A stretch of 64,000 bases of DNA, taken from Symbiodinium natans (taxonomy: Eukaryota > Sar > Dinophyceae > Suessiales > Symbiodiniaceae). The position numbers and the translations under genes are program-made. The DNA lies in NCBI GenBank assembly GCA_905221605.1, contig CAJNDS010002534.1:204501-268500 (forward strand), in the 5' to 3' direction. The notes under the pieces are model-generated. The model searched no databases. It saw nothing but the letters and a program-made list of their open reading frames with translations, and had not been told where the DNA came from. Below are positions 23,586-36,496 of this stretch, piece after piece. The first letter of the stretch is position 1. Each line of letters opens with the position of its first letter.

Positions 23586-25324
23586 ACGCAAGCACTTGCT
23601 GCTCCAAAACATACGTCTGTTTGGCTCTGGCAAAGACCAGGGTCGATGGTGCTATAAATTCAAAATGCTGTATAGACAGGTCTGACCCATCAACGGCGCG
23701 TTAACTGCCGCAAAAACTGAGATTGGAGACAGCGCCAAAATATGTCCAAGCATGCGCGAATGCACTTGTGGCATCCGTTCACCAGCCCCACAACCTGACC
23801 ATTGTTAGAACCCCAATGAGGGTGCTCGGCAACAGCTGATTCGCTAGGAGCACAAGCCGTTCCTGTACAGTAGGTATCCTCGCTGTTCAAAGCCCAAGCC
23901 TGCCAAAAGCTTTCATTCTGCAATGTCCAGCAGACGACTCTGCGCAACAGCAGAAAACGTTGAGCCACGTTGGTCAACTTCCCGAGCTTGAAGGGCGCCT
24001 CCTATCCACAGAAAACACCGACAAAGACCTGCAGCTCAACTGGCGGACCAGCAGAATTGCCAGGACGAAGCCCAAGTTCCGGGGAAGTCGGGCGACCCCG
24101 CTTTCAGGGCCGCAAAACACAAGCAATTCTGGCTTCGCGAGGACGGGCCTCCACAGTTGCAGTTCTGCCTCACTGCAGCATTACAAAGACGAGTGTGCAG
24201 CTGCTTCGGACAAGCCCCCGTGCGCTCAGCGCGACGCTGCCCAAAGTGACTAGAACAAGGGCAGGTGCGCAGCCAACGAGATCCGGTTGCTTGAGCCCAC
24301 AGGCTCAAATTCGGTGCCAAAAAATGGGGCCGTCTCGCGGTCCCAAAAATGGTGCCGCGAAATGGACCAGCTCCCGCAGCACAATTTGGAACTGAATTGG
24401 AGGCGTGAAACCGCGACCCCAAAATTGGGGCCGTTTGGCGACCCCAGTTTTGGGGTCGCGAATTCTTCTATTTTTGGGCTCAATCCCGCGCTTTCCAGAC
24501 TGCTACACTCAGGCGACTCTGGCCCACAGACAAGCACTTAACGTGGAAAGATCAATTACTGAGAACCACGACCTCCGAGGGCAGCTTTCTTGTGGAAGCG
24601 ATCAACATGAAAGAAACGTGCACAGGGGAGGCCCACACACGCGAAGCCAGAATTGCCTAGATTTTTCGACCCCAGATTTGGAGTCGCGTAAACTGGCAAA
24701 CATGTGTACAGTACAGGAACGACTTGGTCTCCTAGGACTTGCTGAAAATCAAGCCCCAAAAAACAATCTCGAAACCAAACAAGTTGGCCTGATGTGGCCT
24801 CAAACCCACACGGTCTTGCTTTGTTGCGACACGTTTGTGGCCTGTTGTGGCCTGACGTGGCCTGAAAACCACACGTTTGTGGCCTGTTGTGGCCTGACGT
24901 GGCCTCAAAAACACACGTTTGTGGCCTGTTGTGGCCTGATGTGGCCTCAAAAACACACGTTTGTGGCCTGTTGTGGCCTTGTTGTGGCCTCACGGCGTAT
25001 TTTTCCCCGGAAAAATGCATTTGTGGCCATGGGGACTCGGGACCCTATAATACTATTGAAAGGGTCCCCACGCACAGCAGACGTAGGGTAATGAGGCCAG
25101 ATCCGAAGACCGACCAGAATTTTAATCCAGGTTTTTTCCCAAGTCGCTTATCTTCTAAACTGAACATTGTTACAAGTGTTCAAAGACGACCTATGCTCTG
25201 TTAGGCGCCGAAGAAAAGTTGGCAGACATAGAAATCACGTGGGGTCCCATGGCTTCACCACTCCTCCGCTGCCCGTCACTGCATCACTTTCTCTCACTCC
25301 GTCGTCCTCGCTTCCTCACTCTTT

Positions 25325-25404
<80 letters not shown>

Positions 25405-27706
25405 CTCACTTTCATTCTCACTCTCACTCTCACTCTCGCTCTCGCTCTCGCTCTCACTCTCATCCTCACACACTCACAGACACTCTGTCACTCTCTCACA
25501 CGCAAGCACTTGCTGCTCCAAAACATACGTCTGTTTGGCTCTGGCAAAGACCAGGGTCGATGGTGCTAAAATTCAAAATGCTGTATAGACAGGTCTGACC
25601 CATCAACGGCGCGTTAACTGCCGCAAAAACTGAGATTGGAGACAGCGCCAAAATATGTCCAAGCATGCGCGAATGCACTTGTGGCATCCGTTCACCAGCC
25701 CCACAACCTGACCATTGTTAGAACCCCAATGAGGGTGCTCGGCAACAGCTGATTCGCTAGGAGCACAAGCCGTTCCTGTACAGTAGGTATCCTCGCTGTT
25801 CAAAGCCCAAGCCTGCCAAAAGCTTTCATTCTGCAATGTCCAGCAGACGACTCTGCGCAACAGCAGAAAACGTTGAGCCACGTTGGTCAACTTCCCGAGC
25901 TTGAAGGGCGCCTCCTATCCACAGAAAACACCGACAAAGACCTGCAGCTCAACTGGCGGACCAGCAGAATTGCCAGGACGAAGCCCAAGTTCCGGGGAAG
26001 TCGGGCGACCCCGCTTTCAGGGCCGCAAAACACAAGCAATTCTGGCTTCGCGAGGACGGGCCTCCACAGTTGCAGTTCTGCCTCACTGCAGCATTACAAA
26101 GACGAGTGTGCAGCTGCTTCGGACAAGCCCCCGTGCGCTCAGCGCGACGCTGCCCAAAGTGACTAGAACAAGGGCAGGTGCGCAGCCAACGAGATCCGGT
26201 TGCTTGAGCCCACAGGCTCAAATTCGGTGCCAAAAAATGGGGCCGTCTCGCGGTCCCAAAAATGGTGCCGCGAAATGGACCAGCTCCCGCAGCACAATTT
26301 GGAACTGAATTGGAGGCGTGAAACCGCGACCCCAAAATTGGGGCCGTTTGGCGACCCCAGTTTTGGGGTCGCGAATTCTTCTATTTTTGGGCTCAATCCC
26401 GCGCTTTCCAGACTGCTACACTCAGGCGACTCTGGCCCACAGACAAGCACTTAACGTGGAAAGATCAATTACTGAGAACCACGACCTCCGAGGGCAGCTT
26501 TCTTGTGGAAGCGATCAACATGAAAGAAACGTGCACAGTTGCAGTTCTGCCTCACTGCAGCATTACAAAGACGAGTGTGCAGCTGCTTCGGACAAGCCCC
26601 CGTGCGCTCAGCGCGACGCTGCCCAAAGTGACTAGAACAAGGGCAGGTGCGCAGCCAACGAGATCCGGTTGCTTGAGCCCACAGGCTCAAATTCGGTGCC
26701 AAAAAATGGGGCCGTCTCGCGGTCCCAAAAATGGTGCCGCGAAATGGACCAGCTCCCGCAGCACAATTTGGAACTGAATTGGAGGCGTGAAACCGCGACC
26801 CCAAAATTGGGGCCGTTTGGCGACCCCAGTTTTGGGGTCGCGAATTCTTCTATTTTTGGGCTCAATCCCGCGCTTTCCAGACTGCTACACTCAGGCGACT
26901 CTGGCCCACAGACAAGCACTTAACGTGGAAAGATCAATTACTGAGAACCACGACCTCCGAGGGCAGCTTTCTTGTGGAAGCGATCAACATGAAAGAAACG
27001 TGCACAGGGGAGGCCCACACACGCGAAGCCAGAATTGCCTAGATTTTTCGACCCCAGATTTGGAGTCGCGTAAACTGGCAAACATGTGTACAGTACAGGA
27101 ACGACTTGGTCTCCTAGGACTTGCTGAAAATCAAGCCCCAAAAAACAATCTCGAAACCAAACAAGTTGGCCTGATGTGGCCTCAAACCCACACGGTCTTG
27201 CTTTGTTGCGACACGTTTGTGGCCTGTTGTGGCCTGACGTGGCCTGAAAACCACACGTTTGTGGCCTGTTGTGGCCTGACGTGGCCTCAAAAACACACGT
27301 TTGTGGCCTGTTGTGGCCTGATGTGGCCTCAAAAACACACGTTTGTGGCCTGTTGTGGCCTTGTTGTGGCCTCACGGCGTATTTTTCCCCGGAAAAATGC
27401 ATTTGTGGCCATGGGGACTCGGGACCCTATAATACTATTGAAAGGGTCCCCACGCACAGCAGACGTAGGGTAATGAGGCCAGATCCGAAGACCGACCAGA
27501 ATTTTAATCCAGGTTTTTTCCCAAGTCGCTTATCTTCTAAACTGAACATTGTTACAAGTGTTCAAAGACGACCTATGCTCTGTTAGGCGCCGAAGAAAAG
27601 TTGGCAGACATAGAAATCACGTGGGGTCCCATGGCTTCACCACTCCTCCGCTGCCCGTCACTGCATCACTTTCTCTCACTCCGTCGTCCTCGCTTCCTCA
27701 CTCTTT

Positions 27707-27786
<80 letters not shown>

Positions 27787-29620
27787 CTCACTTTCATTCT
27801 CACTCTCACTCTCACTCTCGCTCTCGCTCTCGCTCTCACTCTCATCCTCACACACTCACAGACACTCTGTCACTCTCTCACACGCAAGCACTTGCTGCTC
27901 CAAAACATACGTCTGTTTGGCTCTGGCAAAGACCAGGGTCGATGGTGCTATAAATTCAAAATGCTGTATAGACAGGTCTGACCCATCAACGGCGCGTTAA
28001 CTGCCGCAAAAACTGAGATTGGAGACAGCGCCAAAATATGTCCAAGCATGCGCGAATGCACTTGTGGCATCCGTTCACCAGCCCCACAACCTGACCATTG
28101 TTAGAACCCCAATGAGGGTGCTCGGCAACAGCTGATTCGCTAGGAGCACAAGCCGTTCCTGTACAGTAGGTATCCTCGCTGTTCAAAGCCCAAGCCTGCC
28201 AAAAGCTTTCATTCTGCAATGTCCAGCAGACGACTCTGCGCAACAGCAGAAAACGTTGAGCCACGTTGGTCAACTTCCCGAGCTTGAAGGGCGCCTCCTA
28301 TCCACAGAAAACACCGACAAAGACCTGCAGCTCAACTGGCGGACCAGCAGAATTGCCAGGACGAAGCCCAAGTTCCGGGGAAGTCGGGCGACCCCGCTTT
28401 CAGGGCCGCAAAACACAAGCAATTCTGGCTTCGCGAGGACGGGCCTCCACAGTTGCAGTTCTGCCTCACTGCAGCATTACAAAGACGAGTGTGCAGCTGC
28501 TTCGGACAAGCCCCCGTGCGCTCAGCGCGACGCTGCCCAAAGTGACTAGAACAAGGGCAGGTGCGCAGCCAACGAGATCCGGTTGCTTGAGCCCACAGGC
28601 TCAAATTCGGTGCCAAAAAATGGGGCCGTCTCGCGGTCCCAAAAATGGTGCCGCGAAATGGACCAGCTCCCGCAGCACAATTTGGAACTGAATTGGAGGC
28701 GTGAAACCGCGACCCCAAAATTGGGGCCGTTTGGCGACCCCAGTTTTGGGGTCGCGAATTCTTCTATTTTTGGGCTCAATCCCGCGCTTTCCAGACTGCT
28801 ACACTCAGGCGACTCTGGCCCACAGACAAGCACTTAACGTGGAAAGATCAATTACTGAGAACCACGACCTCCGAGGGCAGCTTTCTTGTGGAAGCGATCA
28901 ACATGAAAGAAACGTGCACAGGGGAGGCCCACACACGCGAAGCCAGAATTGCCTAGATTTTTCGACCCCAGATTTGGAGTCGCGTAAACTGGCAAACATG
29001 TGTACAGTACAGGAACGACTTGGTCTCCTAGGACTTGCTGAAAATCAAGCCCCAAAAAACAATCTCGAAACCAAACAAGTTGGCCTGATGTGGCCTCAAA
29101 CCCACACGGTCTTGCTTTGTTGCGACACGTTTGTGGCCTGTTGTGGCCTGACGTGGCCTGAAAACCACACGTTTGTGGCCTGTTGTGGCCTGACGTGGCC
29201 TCAAAAACACACGTTTGTGGCCTGTTGTGGCCTGATGTGGCCTCAAAAACACACGTTTGTGGCCTGTTGTGGCCTTGTTGTGGCCTCACGGCGTATTTTT
29301 CCCCGGAAAAATGCATTTGTGGCCATGGGGACTCGGGACCCTATAATACTATTGAAAGGGTCCCCACGCACAGCAGACGTAGGGTAATGAGGCCAGATCC
29401 GAAGACCGACCAGAATTTTAATCCAGGTTTTTTCCCAAGTCGCTTATCTTCTAAGCTGAACATTGTTACAAGTGTTCAAAGACGACCTATGCTCTGTTAG
29501 GCGCCGAAGAAAAGTTGGCAGACATAGAAATCACGTGGGGTCCCATGGCTTCACCACTCCTCCGCTGCCCGTCACTGCATCACTTTCTCTCACTCCGTCG
29601 TACTCGCTTCCTCACTCTTT

Positions 29621-29700
<80 letters not shown>

Positions 29701-31535
29701 CTCACTTTCATTCTCACTCTCACTCTCACTCTCGCTCTCGCTCTCGCTCTCACTCTCATCCTCACACACTCACAGACACTCTGTCACTCTCTCACACGCA
29801 AGCACTTGCTGCTCCAAAACATACGTCTGTTTGGCTCTGGCAAAGACCAGGGTCGATGGTGCTATAAATTCAAAATGCTGTATAGACAGGTCTGACCCAT
29901 CAACGGCACGTTAACTGCCGCAAGAACTGAGATTGGAGACAGCGCCAAAATATGTCCAAGCATGCGCGAATGCACTTGTGGCATCCGTTCACCAGCCCCA
30001 CAACCTGACCATTGTTAGAACCCCAATGAGGGTGCTCGGCAACAGCTGATTCGCTAGGAGCACAAGCCGTTCCTGTACAGTAGGTATCCTCGCTGTTCAA
30101 AGCCCAAGCCTGCCAAAAGCTTTCATTCTGCAATGTCCAGCAGACGACTCTGCGCAACAGCAGAAAACGTTGAGCCACGTTGGTCAACTTCCCGAGCTTG
30201 AAGGGCGCCTCCTATCCACAGAAAACACCGACAAAGACCTGCAGCTCAACTGGCGGACCAGCAGAATTGCCAGGACGAAGCCCAAGTTCCGGGAAGTCGG
30301 GCGACCCCGCTTTCAGGGCCGCAAAACACAAGCAATTCTGGCTTCGCGAGGACGGGCCTCCACAGTTGCAGTTCTGCCTCACTGCAGCATTACAAAGACG
30401 AGTGTGCAGCTGCTTCGGACAAGCCCCCGTGCGCTCAGCGCGACGCTGCCCAAAGTGACTAGAACAAGGGCAGGTGCGCAGCCAACGAGATCCGGTTGCT
30501 TGAGCCCACAGGCTCAAATTCGGTGCCAAAAAATGGGGCCGTCTCGCGGTCCCAAAAATGGTGCCGCGAAATGGACCCAGCTCCCGCAGCACAATTTGGA
30601 ACTGAATTGGGGGCGTGAAACCGCGACCCCAAACTTGGGGCCGTTTGGCGACCCCAATTTTGGGGTCGCGAATTCTTCTATTTTTGGGCTCAATCCCGCG
30701 CTTTCCAGACTGCTACACTCAGGCGACTCTGGCCCACAGACAAGCACTTAACGTGGAAAGATCAATTACTGAGAACCACGACCTCCGAGGGCAGCTTTCT
30801 TGTGGAAGCGATCAACATGAAAGAAACGTGCACAGGGGAGGCCCACACACGCGAAGCCAGAATTGCCTAGATTTTTCGACCCCAGATTTGGAGTCGCGTA
30901 AACTGGCAAACATGTGTACAGTACAGGAACGACCTGGTCTCCTAGGACTTGCTGAAAATCAAGCCCCAAAAAACAATCTCGAAACCAAACAAGTTGGCCT
31001 GATGTGGCCTCAAACCCACACGGTCTTGCTTTGTTGCGACACGTTTGTGGCCTGTTGTGGCCTGACGTGGCCTGAAAACCACACGTTTGTGGCCTGTTGT
31101 GGCCTGACGTGGCCTCAAAAACACACGTTTGTGGCCTGTTGTGGCCTGATGTGGCCTCAAAAACACACGTTTGTGGCCTTGTTGTGGCCTTGTTGTGGCC
31201 TCACGGCGTATTTTTCCCCGGAAAAATGCATTTGTGGCCATGGGGACTCGGGACCCTATAATACCATTGAAAGGGTTCCCACGCACAGCAGACGTAGGGT
31301 AATGAGGCCAGATCCGAAGACCGACCAGAATTTTAATCCAGGTTTTTTCCCAAGTCGCTTATCTTCTAAACTGAACATTGTTACAAGTGTTCAAAGACGA
31401 CCTATGCTCTGTTAGGCGCCGAAGAAAAGTTGGCAGACATAGAAATCACGTGGGGTCCCATGGCTTCACCACTCCTCCGCTGCCCGTCACTGCATCACTT
31501 TCTCTCACTCCGTCGTCCTCGCTTCCTCACTCTTT

Positions 31536-31627
<92 letters not shown>

Positions 31628-33918
31628 CTCACTTTCATTCTCACTCTCCCTCTCACTCTCGCTCTCGCTCTCGCTCTCACTCTCATCCTCACACACTCAC
31701 AGACACTCTGTCACTCTCTCACACGCAAGCACTTGCTGCTCCAAAACATACGTCTGTTTGGCTCTGGCAAAGACCAGGGTCGATGGTGCTAAATTCAAAT
31801 GCTGTATAAACAGGTCTGACCCATCAACGGCGCGTTAACTGCCGCAAAAACTGAGATTGGAGACAGCGCCAAAATATGTCCAAGCATGCGCGAATGCACT
31901 TGCGGCATCCGTTCACCAGCCCCACAACCTGACCATTGTTAGAACCCCAATGAGGGTGCTCGGCAACAGCTGATTCGCTAGGACGCTAGGAGCACAAGCC
32001 GTTTCTGTACAGTAGGTATCCTCGCTGTTCAAAGCCCAAGCCTGCCAAAAGCTTTCATTCTGCAATGTCCGGCAGACGACTCTGCGCAACAGCAGAAAAC
32101 GTTGAGCCACGTTGGTCAACTTCCCGAGCTTGAAGGGCCTCCTATCCACAGAAAACACCGAAAAAGACCTGCAGCTCAACTGGCGGACCAGCAGAATTGC
32201 CAGGACGAAGCCCAAGTTCCGGGGAAGTCGGGCGACCCCGCTTTCAGGGCCGCAAAACACAAGCAATTCTGGCTTCGCGAGGACGGGCCTCCACAGTTGC
32301 AGTTCTGCCTCACTGCAGCATTACAAAGACGAGTGTGCAGCTGCTTCGGACAAGCCCCCGTGCGCTCAGCGCGACGCTGCCCAAAGTGACTAGAACAAGG
32401 GCAGGTGCGCAGCCAACGAGATCCGGGTTGCTTGAGCCCACAGGCTCAAATTCGGTGCCAAAAAATGGGGCCGTCTCGCGGTCCCAAAAATGGTGCCGCG
32501 AAATGGACCAGCTCCCGCAGCACAATTTGGAACTGAATTGGAGGCGTGAAACCGCGACCCCAAAATTGGGGCCGTTTGCGACCCCAGTTTTGGGGTCGCG
32601 AATTCTTCTATTTTTGGGCTCAATCCCGCGCTTTCCAGACTGCTACACTCAGGCGACTCTGGCCCACAGACAAGCACTTAACGTGGAAAGATCAATTACT
32701 GAGAACCACGACCTCCGAGGGCAGCTTTCTTGTGGAAGCGATCAACATGAAAGAAACGTGCACAGTTGCAGTTCTGCCTCACTGCAGCATTACAAAGACG
32801 AGTGTGCAGCTGCTTCGGACAAGCCCCCGTGCGCTCAGCGCGACGCTGCCCAAAGTGACTAGAACAAGGGCAGGTGCGCAGCCAACGAGATCCGGTTGCT
32901 TGAGCCCACAGGCTCAAATTCGGTGCCAAAAAATGGGCCGTCTGCGTCCCCCAAAATGTGTGCCGCTACAATGGACCAGCTCCCGCCAGCCAATTTGGAA
33001 CTGATTGGAAGGCGTGAAACCTGCGGACCCCAACTTGGGGCCGTTTGCGCCCCCATGTTTGGGGTCGCGAATCTTCTATTTTGGGCTTCAAGCCGCGCTT
33101 CTCCAGACCTGCTACCCTCAGGGACTCTGGGCCCACATACAAGCACTTAAACTGGAAAAATATCAATTAACTGAGACCACGACCCTCCGCAGGCAGCTTT
33201 CTTGTGGTAAGCCGATCAACATGAAAACGTGCACAGGGGAGGCCCACACACGCGAAGCCAGAATTGCTTAGATTTTTCGACCCCAGATTTGGAGTCGCGT
33301 AAACTGGCAAACATGTGTACAGTACAGGAACGACTTGGTCTCCTAGGAATTGCTGAAAATCAAGCCCCAAAAAACAATCTCGAAACCAAACAAGTTGGCC
33401 TGATGTGGCCTTAAACCCACACGGTCTTGCTTTGTTGCAACACGTTTGTGGCCTGTTGTGGCCTGACGTGGCCTGAAAACCACACGTTTGTGGCCTGTTG
33501 TGGCCTGACGCGGCCTCAAAAACACACGTTTGTGGCCTGATGTGGCCTCAAAAACACACGTTTGTGGCCTGTTGTGGCCTTGTTGTGGCCTCACGGAGTA
33601 TTTTTCCCCGGAAAAATGCATTTGTGGCCCCCTATAATACTATTGAAAGGGTCCCCACGCACAGCAGACGTAGGGTAATGAGGCCAGATCCGAAGACCGA
33701 CCAGAATTTTAATCCAGGTTTTTTCCCAAGTCGCTTATCTTCTAAACTGAACATTGTTACAAGTGTTCAAAGACGACCTATGCACTGTTCAAAACGCGGC
33801 GCCGAAGAAAAGTTGGCAGACATAGAAATCACGTGGGGCCCCATGGCTTCACCACTCCTCCGCTGCCCGTCACTGCATCACTTTCTCTCACTCCGTCGTC
33901 CTCGCTTCCTCACTCTTT

Positions 33919-34017
<99 letters not shown>

Positions 34018-34948
34018 TCGCTCTCGCTCTCGCTCTCACTCTCATCCTCACAAACTCACAGACACTCTGTCACTCTCTCACACGCAAGCACTTGCTGCTC
34101 CAAAACATACGTCTGTTTGGCTCTGGCAAAGACCAGGGTCGATGGTGCTAAATTCAAAATGCTGTATAGACAGGTCTGACCCATCAACGGCGCGTTAACT
34201 GCCGCAAAAACTGAGATTGGAGACAGCGCCAAAATATGTCCAAGCATGCGCGAATGCACTTGTGGCATCCGTCCACCAGCCCCACAACCTGACCATTGTT
34301 AGAACCCCAATGAGGGTGCTCGGCAACAGCTGATTCGCCAGGAGCACAAGCCGTTCCTGCACAGTAGGTATCCTCGCTGTTCAAAGCCCAAGCCTGCCAA
34401 AAGCTTTCATTCTGCAATGTCCAGCAGACGACTCTGCGCAACAGCAGAAAACGTTGAGCCACGTTGGTCAACTTCCCGAGCTTGAAGGGCGCCTCCTATC
34501 CACAGAAAACACCGACAAAGACCTGCAGCTCAACTGGCAAACCAGCAGAATTGCCAGGACGAAGCCCAAGTTCCGGGGAAGTCGGGCGACCCCGCTTTCA
34601 GGGCCGCAAAACACAAGCAATTCTGGCTTCGCGAGGACGGGCCTCCACAGTTGCAGTTCTGCCTCACTGCAGCATTACAAAGACGAGTGTGCAGCTGCTT
34701 CGGACAAGCCCCCGTGCGCTCAGCGCGACGCTGCCCAAAGTGACTAGAACAAGGGCAGGTGCGCAGCCAACGAGATCCGGTTGCTTGAGCCCACAGGCTC
34801 AAATTCGGTGCCAAAAAATGGGGCCGTCTCGCGGTCCCAAAAATGGTGCCGCGAAATGGACCCAGCTCCCGCAGCACAATTTGGAACTGAATTGGGGGCG
34901 TGAAACTGCGACCCCAAAATTGGGGCCGTTTGGCGACCCCAGTTTTGG

Positions 34949-35048
34949 NNNNNNNNNNNNNNNNNNNNNNNNNNNNNNNNNNNNNNNNNNNNNNNNNNNN
35001 NNNNNNNNNNNNNNNNNNNNNNNNNNNNNNNNNNNNNNNNNNNNNNNN
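34949..35048. other. assembly gap (100 N)
   Basis: Exactly 100 N. Left flank is an S module cut in its palindrome; right flank starts in poly-C. The 100-N length is typical of a gap of unknown size, so adjacency across it is not established. Confidence 0.99.
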
Positions 35049-36340
35049 CCCCCCCCACCCCCCCCGCCCACTGCCCCCCCCACCACCATTACCCGAAACA
35101 CGCCCCTGCGCATCATTCCCAGCATTCCATTTCCACCCACCATGGCAGACCATTTTCCCCATCGCACCATGAACCAGCACTCCCACCCTTTACCGCCCAT
35201 GTTGCCGTCCACCCCGCAATCCCACCATTCGCATCACTACGCGCCACCCTTCCCCCTCTCCCAACCATTCTCTACCGCCCACCAACCCCACTGCCCACCA
35301 CTGCCTCCGCCGAGCATTCCCACCACTTTGCCCAACCCTCACCCACCACCTGATGTCGACCCACTTAACCATCCACATCCCCACCATTACCCAACATTTC
35401 CGCCCAACATTTACTCACCAGCTCGCCATTCCCACCGTTTCAATTTTCCCACCATTCCCAATGTCCACCACCCCACCATTCCCCACCACTGCCAACCATT
35501 CCCCCCAATCCCCTACCAGTCCTATCATACCACCATGATTATTCCCGGTCATCCTGCTACCCACCATGCGACACCATTACCCATCGACACCATTCCCACC
35601 ATTACCTGCCATTCCCGCCATTCCACCCCGCCATTATTCGCTGCCAGTCCCATCCATACCCACCAGTAGTCACCATGCTGCTTTTCCTCACCATTCCTCA
35701 CCACTCCTGCCATGCCTCGCCAGTATTCCTTGCAAGTCGCACCCTTACCCCTACTATATACCCATTCTCTATGACCTGCCATGTTCCCCATTGCACACCA
35801 TATTGCCGCCATCCCCACAATACCCACCATCACACGCCAGCACTCACGATTCCCACCATGCCCACGAATACCTGAAACACGCCCCTGCGCACCGTTCCCA
35901 GCATTCCATGTCCACCCACCCGCAATTCCGCCGTTCCCCCCATTATTCGATATCCCACAACTTATAGATCATCGCCCAGCCACTACGCATCACTACGCGC
36001 CACCAAAAACCCGCCATTTTCACCATTTCCACCATTCCCCCCTTTCCGGAAAGTGCTAGACATTCTCTACCAGTCCTCACCATTTTCACCATTCCCCCCC
36101 TTACTCGCCAATACCAGCCACTATGCACCCCGCCATTTCCGCCATTCCCACCATTCCCCCCCTTCCCGCCACTGCCAGCCATTCCCCACCAACTACCACT
36201 CCCACCGTTTCCATCTTGAACCAATTGCCCAGCATTCCCAACGCTACCTTGTTCTGCAGGGTGGATCGTGGAAACTGAACTCCTCAATCTGCTAAACCCC
36301 TAAACCCCTTTTTGGACTCTATAACCCCCCCCCCCCCGGA
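35049..36340. repeat. C-rich CCATTCC-type low-complexity tract
   Basis: Degenerate repeat built on CCACCATTCC/CCGCCATTCC words with almost no G on the plus strand, ending in a 13-C run at 36325-36337 just before the first coding frame. Pro/His/Thr-rich frames here are artefacts of composition. Two blocks around 35094-35150 and 35875-35925 (ACACGCCCCTGCGCA...) are near copies of each other. Confidence 0.85.
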
Positions 36341-36496
36341 TTGCCCAGGCTAAGAAAAAGAACCCGTAGAATAAACTTAAACACCATCGGATTAGGATGG
36401 AGAGCCCTGAGGCCCGAAACAAGAACCGGCAGAATAACAACAAAAATCATCAGCGGCAGAGACCAAGGAAAAAACACCCAGAGAACAAAAGAAACC

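Larger units (their letters stand above)
21776..34948. repeat. higher-order tandem array of S (469 bp) and L (about 1.44 kb) modules
   Basis: S modules begin TTGCAGTTCTGCCTCACTGC and end CGTGCACAG: 21776-22244, 22245-22713, 24157-24625, 26070-26538, 26539-27007, 28453-28921, 30366-30835, 32297-32765, 32766-33236 and 34651-34948 (cut by the gap). L modules fill the rest: 22714-24156, 24626-26069, 27008-28452, 28922-30365, 30836-32296 and 33237-34650. The order is [16 protein letters not shown]. Copies are nearly identical except S at 32766-33236. Both module types end in CACAG, so each S doubling could have arisen by recombination at that microhomology. Frames of 95-228 codons recur in every unit, but they contain satellite repeats and have no known family. 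Confidence 0.95.

Noticed and set aside
22493-31415. Repeated 228-266 codon ORFs with HTFVACCGLTWPQK repeats in the satellite
   Set aside because: The repeated peptide is a direct translation of the 42-bp minisatellite, and overlapping frames are equally open. No independent sign of selection.
23255-34198. Ser/His-rich and Arg/Val-rich ORFs of 60-149 codons
   Set aside because: Translations of the CTCACT microsatellite in different frames.
34464-35669. 401-codon ORF spanning the N gap
   Set aside because: The frame crosses 100 unknown bases and continues into C-rich low-complexity DNA; it is not a gene.
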